In this document: positions 53,893 to 63,735 of the stretch, piece by piece
Numbering within the stretch: position 1 is the first letter of the stretch
How the letters are laid out: each line of letters begins with the position of its first letter
Source: Burkholderiaceae bacterium DAT-1
GTDB taxonomy: Bacteria; Pseudomonadota; Gammaproteobacteria; Burkholderiales; Chitinimonadaceae
Reading direction: 5' to 3'
Length of the DNA stretch: 64,000 nt
Assembly: GCA_019084025.1 (NCBI GenBank)
Contig: JAHRBI010000005.1
Coordinates: 186,001-250,000, forward strand
Notes under the pieces: model-generated
Told to the model about the DNA's origin: nothing
Database searches by the model: none
Seen by the model: only the letters and a program-made list of their open reading frames with translations
Position numbers and translations under genes: made by a program

Positions 53893-55259
53893 TATTCCTC
53901 CGAGAAGGCAGTTCCAATCCGATCTTTGAGGGGTTTGACCAAGTAGTTATACAGCGTATGTTCACCGGTCTTAATAACCACCATAGCATTCATTCCCGGC
54001 TTCAGTTGGTAACGGCCCAGACGTTTCATTTCCTGTTGCGGAATTGTCACTTTCATCGAATAGAACACCCGCCCGGTGCGCTGATCCACGGTACGGTCGG
54101 CTGACACATAAGAAATCGTTCCTTTCAGGACTTTCTCACCTTCATGACTCAATGTCGGGAAGCTGACATTCACCTTGGTTCCCGCAACCGCCTTCTGCAC
54201 GCTTTCTGGCGCAAGTTGCACTTCAACCAGCATGGCATCATGTTGCGGAACGATTTCGAGAATATGCATACCCGGCTGGATCACCGCACCGGGGTGGTTT
54301 ACGGCCAGACTCATTACCTCACCGTCAATCGGTGCCTTGATATTGGTGGCCAGCAAAGCATGCAGGGCCGAGGTCAGCCGTTCTGCAGATGCATTGGATT
54401 CACGTTCGACATCGACCAGTTGCCCCTGCACTTCCTTCTCGAACTCCTGTTCGCGGGCAATGGCGCGCAACTGTACTTCTTCGATCGCTTTTAAGGTACG
54501 GGTCGAGTTTGCAAGCACTTCGCCCAGTGCCGCATCGATATCAGCTGCGCTGCGTTCCATTTGCAGCAGCCGGTTGCGTGGCACATACCCATCCTTGGCC
54601 ATTTCACTTACACCGCGTAGTTCTTCATGTAGCGACTCGGATTGTGCCATCCGGGAATTACGTAGCGCCTTGTAGCCATCCAGCTGTGCATGCAATCCGG
54701 CAATCTGTTCACGGAAAATGCTGCGTTCGCTATCACGGGTTGCGCGGCGGGAAGCGAACAGCTGTTCCTGAATCCGCATCGCGTCCTGCAGACGCGGATC
54801 ATCGGCAAAGATATCCAATAAATCGGGATCAAATGCCACGTGATCCAGGCGGTCGCGTTCGGATTTCAGACGACTCTGCAAAGCATGCAGACTGATGTAC
54901 TGGCCTTCGATCGTTGCCAGCTGAGCGCGCGCATCCACCATATCCAGCTGAATCAATGAGTCGCCCTTGCGTACCAGTGCCCCCTCGCGAACGAAGATTT
55001 CCCGCACTGTGCCACCGTTCTGGTGCTGCACCAGGCTATGACTATTGGTAAAGCTCACCACGCCACCGAGACTGATCCCGCCATCCAGCGGTACGCTCAC
55101 AGCCCAGGTCAGAAAGCCCCCAAAGCCCACGATGGCCACCCACCAGCCCACGCGCAATTTGACGCCATGCTCGGCCTCAACCTTGGCATGATCTACCGGA
55201 ATGCCGCCACTCATCTTGATCCCGATGAGTGCCTGTTCTTCTGCGCTTAACCGTCTCAT
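53892..55259 (-). CDS. HlyD-family type I secretion adaptor
   Basis: The 455-residue protein has one N-terminal membrane helix (GWWVAIVGFGGFLTWAVSVP), then a long coiled coil (about 95-290) and the lipoyl/beta-barrel domain (NIKAPIDGEVMSLAVNHPGA, YQLKPGMNAMVVIKTGEHT). It matches the PrtE/HlyD adaptor class that bridges ABC transporter and TolC. Overlaps of 4 bp with the ABC gene and one base with tolC show one operon. Confidence 0.92.
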   Translation of the reverse strand: MRRLSAEEQALIGIKMSGGIPVDHAKVEAEHGVKLRVGWWVAIVGFGGFLTWAVSVPLDGGISLGGVVSFTNSHSLVQHQNGGTVREIFVREGALVRKGDSLIQLDMVDARAQLATIEGQYISLHALQSRLKSERDRLDHVAFDPDLLDIFADDPRLQDAMRIQEQLFASRRATRDSERSIFREQIAGLHAQLDGYKALRNSRMAQSESLHEELRGVSEMAKDGYVPRNRLLQMERSAADIDAALGEVLANSTRTLKAIEEVQLRAIAREQEFEKEVQGQLVDVERESNASAERLTSALHALLATNIKAPIDGEVMSLAVNHPGAVIQPGMHILEIVPQHDAMLVEVQLAPESVQKAVAGTKVNVSFPTLSHEGEKVLKGTISYVSADRTVDQRTGRVFYSMKVTIPQQEMKRLGRYQLKPGMNAMVVIKTGEHTLYNYLVKPLKDRIGTAFSEE

Positions 55260-56983
55260 GTCTGACCCGCCACTTCAACACTGGGGCTGGATGGCGCCGG
55301 ATTGCCATTGATCAGCACCGACAGCACCTGGTCACGCGGACCATAGAGCTGTAACGAGCCGTCATTGAGCACCATCAGCTTGTCGACCACATTGAGGATA
55401 CTGGTGCGATGCGTGATCACGATCACCGTCTTGCCCCGGCGTTGCAGATCAATCATGGCGCGCACCAGCGCTTGTTCTCCCAGCTCATCCAGACTGGCAT
55501 TGGGCTCATCCAGCACCAGCAACGACGGATTGCCATACAGCGCCCGTGCCAGACCGATCCGTTGCCGTTGTCCGCCAGACAGCATCGAGCCTCCGACACC
55601 CAGTTTGGTGTCATAGCCTTTGGGCAGACGCTGGATCATGTCGTGCACACCTGCACGCATTGCGGCTTCCACCACTTTTGTGGCATCCAGCTCGCCAAAG
55701 CGCGAAATGTTCTCCCCCACCGTGCCTTCAAACAGCTCGGTGTCCTGTGGCATATACCCGATGCAGGGGCCCAGTTCGGCCTTGTTCCATGCATGTACAT
55801 CGTGCCCGTCCAGTCTCACCGAACCGGTCTGGGTCGCCCACACACCCACCAGTGCGCGGGCAAGACTGGATTTCCCCGATGCACTCTGTCCAATGACGCC
55901 CACGATATCGCCTGCGCGAATCGTAAAATTCAGCGACTTCAGGACGGGTGCCATGGCACCGGGCGGGGTTAGCGAGACGTTTTCCACGGTCACTTCGCCA
56001 ATCGGTGCGGGTAAGCTCATATTTTCGTCACGTACCGGATATTCTTTAAGCAGCTTGTCGAGTCTGCTCCAGGCTGTGCGCGCGTTAAAAATCTGTTTCC
56101 ACGAGGTGATCACCATGTCGATAGGTTGCAGGGCGCGTCCCATCAGCATCATGCAAGCCGTCATCATCCCGGCGGAGAGTTTGTCTTCGATATTCAGCAC
56201 CACGCCTACCGCCATCACGGCACACATCAAGAGCATTCGCACAATTTTGCTGGCGATATGCAGCACAGCGGCGCGGTCGGCGGCTTCGGTCTGCTTGCTC
56301 AGCACCCGGCTCTGAAAATGGAACCAGCGCGTGCGGATGGAGGGCAGCATGCCCAGCGCCTCGATCACTTCAGCGTTTTGCAGATTGTTGTTGGCGTAGT
56401 TGCTTGCGGCAATTCCTGCCGTGCTGGCGTCAGAAAGTGCCGCCTTGGTGGTGACTTCGGACAGCCAGGTGATGCCGCCAAGTAGCACAATCCCGATCAG
56501 AAACACACAGGCCATGGCCCAGTGAATAGCCATGAACAACCCGAGATACAGCAATCCCCAGGGCGCATCAAAGATAGCGATTGGTGCGGTACCGGTCAGA
56601 AACTGGCGCAGGGTGGTAACGTCGTACATGGCTTGCGACGGATTGCCGCCGGCACGCTGGAGATTACGCTCGAATGCCGCTGTAAATACACGCGGACTGA
56701 GCGTCAGGTCGATTTTATTGCCAATGCGGATCAGTGCATGCGATCGCACGACTTCGAGCGCCGCCATCAACGCAACGAGCGCCAGCCCGAGCAATGTGAG
56801 CATGAACAGCGTGCTGAGATTACGACTGGACATGACGCGATCAAAAATCTGCATCATGTAAATGGCAGGCGCGAGCATCAGCATATTGATGACCGCGCTG
56901 AGTGCCGACAACTGCAGTGCTGCCCCTTTCAGGCTATCGACGATGGCCCGGAGCTCGCTGCGGCCGTTGGGCTCGTTTTCCAT
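55256..56983 (-). CDS. Type I secretion ABC transporter (PrtD-like permease/ATPase)
   Basis: The 575-residue protein has a membrane domain (LQLSALSAVINMLMLAPAIY, then VMSSRNLSTLFMLTLLGLAL) and an ATPase with Walker A GVIGQSASGKSSLARAL, signature LSGGQRQRIGLARALYG, and Walker B LLVLDEPNASLD. There is no N-terminal C39-like domain, so it belongs to the PrtD/HasD/AprD class. That class usually exports proteases or adhesins with RTX repeats, but the neighbouring substrate has none. The gene begins 78 bases after the giant gene, with a hairpin between. Confidence 0.93.
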   Translation of the reverse strand: MENEPNGRSELRAIVDSLKGAALQLSALSAVINMLMLAPAIYMMQIFDRVMSSRNLSTLFMLTLLGLALVALMAALEVVRSHALIRIGNKIDLTLSPRVFTAAFERNLQRAGGNPSQAMYDVTTLRQFLTGTAPIAIFDAPWGLLYLGLFMAIHWAMACVFLIGIVLLGGITWLSEVTTKAALSDASTAGIAASNYANNNLQNAEVIEALGMLPSIRTRWFHFQSRVLSKQTEAADRAAVLHIASKIVRMLLMCAVMAVGVVLNIEDKLSAGMMTACMMLMGRALQPIDMVITSWKQIFNARTAWSRLDKLLKEYPVRDENMSLPAPIGEVTVENVSLTPPGAMAPVLKSLNFTIRAGDIVGVIGQSASGKSSLARALVGVWATQTGSVRLDGHDVHAWNKAELGPCIGYMPQDTELFEGTVGENISRFGELDATKVVEAAMRAGVHDMIQRLPKGYDTKLGVGGSMLSGGQRQRIGLARALYGNPSLLVLDEPNASLDELGEQALVRAMIDLQRRGKTVIVITHRTSILNVVDKLMVLNDGSLQLYGPRDQVLSVLINGNPAPSSPSVEVAGQT

Positions 56984-57026
56984 GCTTCCCCCACGGTATG
57001 ACGTCGCTGCTCCAGTTCATGGCGAA

Positions 57027-57043
57027 TGGGGGAAACTCCCCCA
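57027..57043 (-). other. Hairpin between the giant exported protein and the type I secretion genes
   Basis: TGGGGG and CCCCCA form a six-pair stem with a five-base loop 18 bases after the giant gene stop. There is no T-run. It may give partial termination or protect the upstream mRNA, so that substrate is made in excess over the transporter. Confidence 0.5.
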
Positions 57044-57061
57044 CCCGCCTTGTGCCCTGTA

Positions 57062-60000
57062 TCAGTTGAAGATCATCTGTACATCGGCATGAACCAGCAG
57101 CTGTGCGTTGCCTTGGTTGAGTACGTGGTAGGTGGCATCCTGAATCTGCACGGTGCCGCCGTGTACCCAATCTCCCGTTGCAAGCTGGACAGAGTGGCCG
57201 CTTCCGCCCTCGATCACCATCTGCACCGGGGCCGCTGCGGTGTTGGCCTGCGTTGCGCCGTAGTGCAGCACATCGCCGACATTCACCTTCAGGCTACTGA
57301 CTCCCTGGCCGACTGCCGCCAGATTGACATGCCCGCTCGCTGCTCCTAGTGCCCGCTCGATCGAAGCCATATCCACGGTACCGCCGTGTCCGGCAATCTG
57401 TCCGGTCAGGCGACTGCCATCCGTCGGGAGGACATGATGACTGATCAGTCCCGGGTCAAGTCGGGCAATCAGTGCTTCCATCGGCAGATGCTTACCGAGA
57501 TCGGTCAGACCTTGCGCGCTTGCTACGCCAGCTTGTTGAGCAAGTGTCGTGCCAGCCGCAACTGCACTACCCGTCAGCGTCGAACCATCACTGAAGAGTG
57601 CCGTTGTTGTCGACAGGGAGTTGATAACCGGACTCGATGCCAGCGGTACTACCTCGGCATTGACGCCTGCCTCGCCAATCAACGAGAGGCTGACGCTCTG
57701 ACCCGTGAGCAGCGCATCACCGTTCAGGAGCGAACCCGCAGCGGATGGTTTGGCCAGATCAGCCAGCAGCGCAGCAATCTGATCAGAGCTCATCACTGCG
57801 CGCTCGGCCGAGGTGAAGGCCTGGGCTTGCGCCTTGGACATCGCGCTCAGTTGAGTGGTTGTCAGCGCCTGTACTTCCACCGTTGTCAGGTTGGCGATCG
57901 CACTTGTGGTCAGCGCCGTGATCTGAGTGGTCGTCAGTGCAACCAGCTGGTTGGTGCTCAATCCTGCGATGCCGGTGGTCGCCAGTTTGCTGATTTGCGA
58001 TGTCGTCAACGCAGTCAGCTGATTGGTACTCATGGCCACCAAGTCCGCACTATTGAGTGCCGCAATCTGCGTGGTCTTCAGTACGGCGATCTGGGAGGTC
58101 AAGAGTGCCGCAACCTGATTGGTACTCATCGACGCAACGCTAGAGGTCGTCAGCGCAACCAGTTGAGCCGAACTCAAAGAGGTCAACTGCGTAGTATCCA
58201 GTGCAGCGACATCTTCGGTTCCCAGTACCGCAATCTGCGTCGAGGACAACGCGCCGACCTGATTGGTATTCAGGGCTGCAATGTCGGCCGTGTTCAAGGC
58301 GATAATTTGCGTCGTCTTCAGTGCCGCGACCTGTGAAGTCAGCAGGGCCGATACCTGAGACGTATTCAGACCTGCGATATCTCCGGTTTCCAGGGCGCGC
58401 AGCTGGCTGGAATTCAGTGAAGTAAGCTGAGCCGTATCCATTGCCGCCACATCTTCCGTCCCCAGCGCGGTAATCTGCGAGGTTGACAGTGCAGCTAGCT
58501 GCGACGTCAGCATTGTTGCGACTTGCGCGGTATTCAGCCCTGCAATCTGAGCTGTTTTCAGCGCGGCAATTTGCGCGGTCAGCAACGACTGCAGTTGCGT
58601 GCTGTTCAGACCTGCCAGATCACTGGTTTCCAGTGCCTGCATCTGGGTGGTGCTGAGCGCCACCAGTTGTGCAGTGCTGAGTGCAGCGACATCTGCCGTA
58701 TTCAGTGCCAGCACCTGAGTCGTCTTCAATACTGCCAGCTGACTGGTCAGCAAGGCCGCAAACTGAGCCGTATTCAGTGCACCGACATCACCTGTTGTCA
58801 GCGCCTGTACCTGAGCCGTATTCAGCGTGGTCAGCTGGGCTGTATCCAATGCGGCGACATCCTCGGTTCCGAGTACCGCAACCTGCGCTGTGGTCAGAGA
58901 GGTGACCTGACTGGTTGTCAGTGCCGCCATATCCGCGGTATTCAGCGCCGCTACTTGCGAGGTCTTCATCGCTGCCAGCTGCGAGGTCAGCAGCACCTGC
59001 ACCTGAGCGGTGGTTAGGCCAGCGACGTCGCCTGTAGTCAGCGCCTGCACCTGGGAAGTATTCAATACCGTGAGCTGCGCGGTATTCATTGCGGCCACGT
59101 CTTCCGTACCAAGCGATGCCACTTGGGCGGTTGTCAGCGCCGTAATCTGGTTGGAGTTAAATACCGCCACATCGGCCGTATTCAGTGCCTGCACCTGATT
59201 TGTCTTAAGCGCAGCCACTTGCGAGGTCAGCATCACTGCGACCTGTGCAGTACTCAGTGCGGCAATATCACTCGTTTCCAGCGCACGCAACTGGCTCGTG
59301 GTGAGTGCAGTAAGCTGACTGGTATCCAGCGCTGCAACATCTTCGGTGCCGAACGCGACGATCTGAGCCGTGGACAATGCGGCAAGCTGAGTTGTCAGCA
59401 GCGACGCAACCTGAGCAGTATTGAGCGCTGCAAACTGTGCTGTCTTCAGTGCAGCAATCTGCGAGGTCAGCAGGGCTTGCAGTTGCGTACTGTTCAAGCC
59501 AGCCAGATCACCCGTTTCAAGTGCCTGGATCTGGGCAGTATTGATGGCAACCAATTGAGCCGTACTGAGCGCAGCCACATCTGCAGTCGTCAGGGCGACG
59601 ACCTGATTGGTCTTGAGTGCAGCCAGCTGACTGGTGAGCAATGCGGCAAACTGAGCCGTGTTCAGCGCACCTACTTCACCCGTAGTCAACGCTTGAACCT
59701 GCGCAGAGTTCAGTGTGGTGAGCTGCGAGGTGTTCATCGCGGCTACATCTTCTGTCCCCATTGAAGCAATTTGCGCAGTGGTCAGTGCGGTAACTTGATT
59801 GGTGCTGAGAATTGCCACATCTGCCGTATTCAGTGCCTGAACCTGACTGGTCTTCATCGCGGCAATCTGCGATGTGAGCAAGGCCTGAACCTGTGTCGTA
59901 TTCAGCGCAGCGATATCACTGGTTTCCAGCGCGCGCAACTGGCTGGAGTTCAGCGATGTCAGCTGTGCCGTATCCATCGCTGCTACATCTTCAGTTCCCA

Positions 60001-63000
60001 GTGCCACCACTTGTGAAGTCGTCATGGCTGCGAGTTGCGACGTGAGCAGAGACGCAATCTGAGTGGTATTCAGTCCGGACACCTGGCCTGTCTTCAGCGC
60101 GGCAATCTGCGAGGTCAGCAGCGATTGCAGTTGCGTGCTGTTCAAGCCTGCAAGATCGCCTGTTTCCAGTGCCTGAATCTGTGCCGTACTCAGTGCGGTC
60201 AGCTGGGCAGTATTAAGGGCAGCCACATCAGCCGTATTCAGTGCCACAACCTGATTGGTCTTCAGTGCGGCCAGCTGGCTGGTCAGCAGTGAGGCGAACT
60301 GGGCGGTACTGAGCGCGCTCACATCCCCGGTGGTGAGTGCCTGCACCTGCGCAGTATTCAGGATATTAAGTTGCGCCGTATCAAGTGCCGCAACATCCTC
60401 GGTGCCCAGTACTGCTACCTGTGCAGTGGACAGCGCCGTAATCTGGCTGGTGCTGAGTGCAGCCATATCTGCCGTATTCAGGGCAGCAACCTGGCCGGTC
60501 TTGAGTGCGGCAATCTGCGAAGTCAGCAAGACCTGAACCTGCGCGGTATTCAAGCCAGCTACGTCACCCGTGGTCAGCGCCTGGACCTGGGCTGAAGTAA
60601 GCGTAGTGAGCTGCGCTGTATTCATCGCAGCCACATCTTCAGTACCCAGTGCTGCCACCTGCGCAGTGGTCAGCGCATTCACCTGGTTTGTACTAAAGAC
60701 TGCAACATCAGCTGTGTTCAAAGCTTGAATCTGGTTTGTTTTCAGCGCCGCAACCTGTGAAGTCAGCAGAGCCGATACCTGCGCCGTATTCAGCCCGGCG
60801 ATGTCACTGGTTTCCAGTGCGCGCAACTGGTTGGAATTCAGTGCGGTCAGCTGGCTGGTATCCAGCGCAGCGACGTCCTCAGTCCCCAGTGCGACGATCT
60901 GGGCTGTAGTGAGTGCCGCAAGTTGCGAAGTCAGCAATACAGCTACTTGCGCGGTGTTGAGTCCTGCAATCTGTGCGGTCTTCAGCGCTGCAATCTGCGC
61001 AGTGGACAGCGCCTGCAGCTGGGTACTGTTGAGCCCGGCTATATCGCCAGTCTCCAGTGCCTGAATCTGCGAGGTATTGAGTGCGCTCAATTGTGCTGTA
61101 TTCAGCGCAGCCACATCTGCCGTGGTCAATGCCAACACTTGCGAAGTCTTGAGTGCAGCCAGCTGACTGGTCAGGAAAGCAGAGAACTGTGCGGTATTCA
61201 GTGCACCGACATCGCCTGTAGACAATGCCTGCACTTGCGCGGTGGTAAATGACGTCAGTTGTGCGGTGTCCATCGCAGCAACATCTTCCGTACCCAGCAC
61301 AGCCACTTGCGCAGTCGAAAGTGCATTGATCTGGCTCGTGCTTAGCGCGGCCATGTCAGCGGTATTCAGTGCGGCGATCTGACTGGTCTTCAATGCTGCA
61401 ACGTGCGACGTCAACAAGGCTTGAACCTGAGCCGTGGTCAATGCGGCCACATCACCAGTGGTCAGTGCCTGCACCTGTGCGGATGTAAAGGCTGTGAGCT
61501 GCGCGGTACTCATTGCAGCAACGTCTTCTGTCCCCAGAGAGGCAACCTGAGCGGTATTCAGGGCATTGACCTGTGCGGTGTTGAGTACAGCTACATCCGC
61601 CGTATTCAGTGCCTGAACCTGATTGGTTTTAAGTGCAGCTACTTGCGATGTCAGCAAGACCGATACCTGAGTGGTATTCAGACCGGCAATATCACTGGTT
61701 TCCAGTGCACGCAGCTGGCTGGTATTCAGCGAGGTCAGCTGGGCAGTATCCATGGCGGATACGTCTTCTGTTCCCAGAGCCAGAATCTGCGCAGTGGTCA
61801 TGGCGGCGAGCTGGGAAGTCAGCAATGCCGCTACTTGAGCAGTATTAAGGCCTGCTACCTGAGCGGTCTTCAATGCTGCGACCTGTGCTGTTGAGAGCGC
61901 TTGCAGTTGCGAACTGTTCAGACCCGCAATGTCGCCGGTTTCCAGCGCCTGAATCTGCGAGGTACTCAGCGCATTCAGCTGCGCAGTACTCAATGCTGCA
62001 ACATCTGCCGTTGTCAGTGCGAGTACCTGTGAGGTCTTAAGCGCAGCAAGCTGGCTGGTCAGCAAAGCGGCGAATTGTGCAGTGTTGAGCGCGGCAACAT
62101 CACCGGTCGTCAGTGCCTGCACTTGTGCGGTCGTCAGTGTAGCCAGCTGCGAAGTATTCATCGCAGCAACATCTTCAGTACCCAGCACGGCAATTTGGGT
62201 CGTCGTCAAAGCAGCAACCTGGCTGGTGCTGAGTGCTGCCACATCGGCGGTATTCATCGCAACAATTTGCGAACTCTTCAAGGCAGCAACCTGAGAGGTC
62301 AACAGTACTTGTACCTGCGCCGTATTCAGGCCAGCGACATCCCCTGTGGTCAGAGCCTGAACCTGTGCAGTGGTCAGGGTGGTCAGCTGGGCGGTATTCA
62401 TTGCTGCGACATCTTCTGTGCCAAGCACCGCAACTTGAGCTGTCGTGAGAACAGAAACCTGAGTCGTATTCAGCACAGCTACATCGGCAGTATTCAGCGC
62501 AACAACCTGACTTGAATTCAGCGCCGCAACCTGCGAGGTCAGCAACACCGACACCTGCGTGGTATTCAAGGCAGCGATATCGCTGGATTCGAGTGCCCGC
62601 AGCTGGCTGGTACTCAGCGAGGTCAACTGGGTAGTATCCAGAGCAGCCACATCATCTGTACCCAGTGCAACCACCTGCGAGGTGGTCAGCGCAGCCAACT
62701 GCGACGTGAGCAGTACGGCAACCTGTGCCGTATTCAGGCCGCTCACCTGACCCGTTTTCAGTGCTGCAATCTGGGATGTGAGCAGTGCCTGAACCTGAGT
62801 GCTGCTCAGGGCAGCAATGTCATCCGACTCCAGAGCCCGCACTTGATTAGTCGTGAAGGTACTGAGCTGTGTTGAACTCAGTGCAGAGACATCAGAACTA
62901 TTGAGCGCGAGAATCTGGGTGGTTTTCATCGCCCCGATCTCGGACGTGGTCAGCGCCTGAATCTGATTGGTATTCATCGCCGCAATGGCGGTCGTCGTCA

Positions 63001-63238
63001 GGGCGGCGAAGGCCGATGTGGTAAACATCGACACCTGCGTCGTGAGCAGCGCCCCCACACTACTTGAATTCAGCGCCGCAACCTGCGCCGAATTCAGGAC
63101 CCCGATATGGGTCGTCGTTAGCGCCTGAACCTGCGCAGTGTTGATCGCCGCGAAATCTGCGGTGGAGAGTAGCGTGATCGCAGTCGTATTCAGACCGGCA
63201 ATGGTGGCCGTGCTCAACGATGTGATAATCGGATCCAT
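57062..63238 (-). CDS. Giant octapeptide-repeat protein, probable type I secretion substrate
   Basis: The 2058-residue protein starts at ATG 63238 behind AGGTGAG. It has no N-terminal signal peptide. Residues 8-1830 are an unbroken run of about 228 octapeptides of consensus L-[NST]-T-x-[QD]-[VIL]-x-[AG]. The last 228 residues are different; the final ~70 (DVLHYGATQANTAAAP, IEGGSGHSVQLATGDWVHGG, TVQIQDATYHVLNQGNAQLL, ending VHADVQMIFN) resemble the C-terminal module of large type I-secreted adhesins (W-x-x-G-G-T, Y-x-V, G-N-A-x-L). No GGxGxD RTX motif is seen. The export genes follow directly. Ser, Thr and Asn make up a large share, and several units carry N-x-S/T. A structural surface or adhesive role is inferred. 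Confidence 0.88.
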   Translation of the reverse strand: MDPIITSLSTATIAGLNTTAITLLSTADFAAINTAQVQALTTTHIGVLNSAQVAALNSSSVGALLTTQVSMFTTSAFAALTTTAIAAMNTNQIQALTTSEIGAMKTTQILALNSSDVSALSSTQLSTFTTNQVRALESDDIAALSSTQVQALLTSQIAALKTGQVSGLNTAQVAVLLTSQLAALTTSQVVALGTDDVAALDTTQLTSLSTSQLRALESSDIAALNTTQVSVLLTSQVAALNSSQVVALNTADVAVLNTTQVSVLTTAQVAVLGTEDVAAMNTAQLTTLTTAQVQALTTGDVAGLNTAQVQVLLTSQVAALKSSQIVAMNTADVAALSTSQVAALTTTQIAVLGTEDVAAMNTSQLATLTTAQVQALTTGDVAALNTAQFAALLTSQLAALKTSQVLALTTADVAALSTAQLNALSTSQIQALETGDIAGLNSSQLQALSTAQVAALKTAQVAGLNTAQVAALLTSQLAAMTTAQILALGTEDVSAMDTAQLTSLNTSQLRALETSDIAGLNTTQVSVLLTSQVAALKTNQVQALNTADVAVLNTAQVNALNTAQVASLGTEDVAAMSTAQLTAFTSAQVQALTTGDVAALTTAQVQALLTSHVAALKTSQIAALNTADMAALSTSQINALSTAQVAVLGTEDVAAMDTAQLTSFTTAQVQALSTGDVGALNTAQFSAFLTSQLAALKTSQVLALTTADVAALNTAQLSALNTSQIQALETGDIAGLNSTQLQALSTAQIAALKTAQIAGLNTAQVAVLLTSQLAALTTAQIVALGTEDVAALDTSQLTALNSNQLRALETSDIAGLNTAQVSALLTSQVAALKTNQIQALNTADVAVFSTNQVNALTTAQVAALGTEDVAAMNTAQLTTLTSAQVQALTTGDVAGLNTAQVQVLLTSQIAALKTGQVAALNTADMAALSTSQITALSTAQVAVLGTEDVAALDTAQLNILNTAQVQALTTGDVSALSTAQFASLLTSQLAALKTNQVVALNTADVAALNTAQLTALSTAQIQALETGDLAGLNSTQLQSLLTSQIAALKTGQVSGLNTTQIASLLTSQLAAMTTSQVVALGTEDVAAMDTAQLTSLNSSQLRALETSDIAALNTTQVQALLTSQIAAMKTSQVQALNTADVAILSTNQVTALTTAQIASMGTEDVAAMNTSQLTTLNSAQVQALTTGEVGALNTAQFAALLTSQLAALKTNQVVALTTADVAALSTAQLVAINTAQIQALETGDLAGLNSTQLQALLTSQIAALKTAQFAALNTAQVASLLTTQLAALSTAQIVAFGTEDVAALDTSQLTALTTSQLRALETSDIAALSTAQVAVMLTSQVAALKTNQVQALNTADVAVFNSNQITALTTAQVASLGTEDVAAMNTAQLTVLNTSQVQALTTGDVAGLTTAQVQVLLTSQLAAMKTSQVAALNTADMAALTTSQVTSLTTAQVAVLGTEDVAALDTAQLTTLNTAQVQALTTGDVGALNTAQFAALLTSQLAVLKTTQVLALNTADVAALSTAQLVALSTTQMQALETSDLAGLNSTQLQSLLTAQIAALKTAQIAGLNTAQVATMLTSQLAALSTSQITALGTEDVAAMDTAQLTSLNSSQLRALETGDIAGLNTSQVSALLTSQVAALKTTQIIALNTADIAALNTNQVGALSSTQIAVLGTEDVAALDTTQLTSLSSAQLVALTTSSVASMSTNQVAALLTSQIAVLKTTQIAALNSADLVAMSTNQLTALTTSQISKLATTGIAGLSTNQLVALTTTQITALTTSAIANLTTVEVQALTTTQLSAMSKAQAQAFTSAERAVMSSDQIAALLADLAKPSAAGSLLNGDALLTGQSVSLSLIGEAGVNAEVVPLASSPVINSLSTTTALFSDGSTLTGSAVAAGTTLAQQAGVASAQGLTDLGKHLPMEALIARLDPGLISHHVLPTDGSRLTGQIAGHGGTVDMASIERALGAASGHVNLAAVGQGVSSLKVNVGDVLHYGATQANTAAAPVQMVIEGGSGHSVQLATGDWVHGGTVQIQDATYHVLNQGNAQLLVHADVQMIFN
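57749..63217 (-). repeat. Octapeptide repeat array with 37-unit (888-bp) higher-order period
   Basis: About 228 units of 24 bp. The marker unit LGTEDVAA starts (minus strand) at 62665, 62425, 62185, 61777, 61537, 61297, 60889, 60649, 60409, 60001, 59761, 59353, 59113, 58873, 58465 and 58225. The spacings are 10, 10 and 17 units in turn, giving 888 bp per cycle. One cycle (60001-59353) lacks a 10-unit block. Within 10-unit blocks, Asp replaces Gln at units 3, 7 and 10, unit 5 is L-L-T-S, and unit 6 begins L-K. Confidence 0.95.
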
Positions 63239-63735
63239 GTTTTTCTCACCTATTCCTATGCGGGAGCTCGCTCCCTGACGACCACTGCACGCGGTCAACC
63301 GCCATAAGCACGACTTACGTGCTCAGGCTTCGCAGCTGATACGCTAATTTCGACATATCCCAAAAAATCTTGATGGCCAATCACACAAGTGGCGACAAAC
63401 GGTCATCCCATCTTATTCAGGCACGCAATCCCCTCCCGAGGCGCACGCCCTCGTGCTGTATTCAAGTCCTGTGCAGATCGAAAAGCAAAGCCGTCTGGCG
63501 GCGGATTGAAATGTCCCTATTGATAGATTTGTTTGCAGCCACACCTACTGCGGCTCGGCACGGCATCTGCGGCGAATGACTCGGGGTCACGCCACGCATC
63601 TCAACCGATGACCGGCATCCAAATCCCCTCCACCTACCATGAAAAAATATTTTTGACTGCTAAGGTTGTATGAGTTGGCGGTGAGCGCGCGCCACATTTT
63701 TGGCTTAAGGCGATGAATTTGGCGGAGAAGCACTC
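63239..63735. other. Intergenic region between the giant gene and the STAS gene
   Basis: About 500 bases without a supported gene. A 69-codon plus-strand frame (63370-63579) has no family or ribosome site. The region must hold the divergent promoters of the giant gene and the STAS gene, but I could not pick a clear -35/-10 pair. Nothing else seen. Confidence 0.55.

Noticed and set aside
57386-62750. Many plus-strand frames of 60-316 codons across the giant gene
   Set aside because: They are antisense reads of the 24-bp repeat, which stays open on both strands because its period is a multiple of three. Their low-complexity Cys/Arg/Gln composition is an artefact.
57749-63217. CRISPR array
   Set aside because: The repeats are contiguous coding octapeptides with no unique spacers, and no cas gene is present.
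63370-63579. 69-codon plus-strand frame in the last intergenic region
   Set aside because: No ribosome site, no family, Arg/Pro/Cys-rich as in random frames.
63661-63690. Possible sigma-28-like promoter before the STAS gene (TAAGGTTG ... GGCGGTGA)
   Set aside because: The spacing and the -10 part do not fit the consensus well enough.
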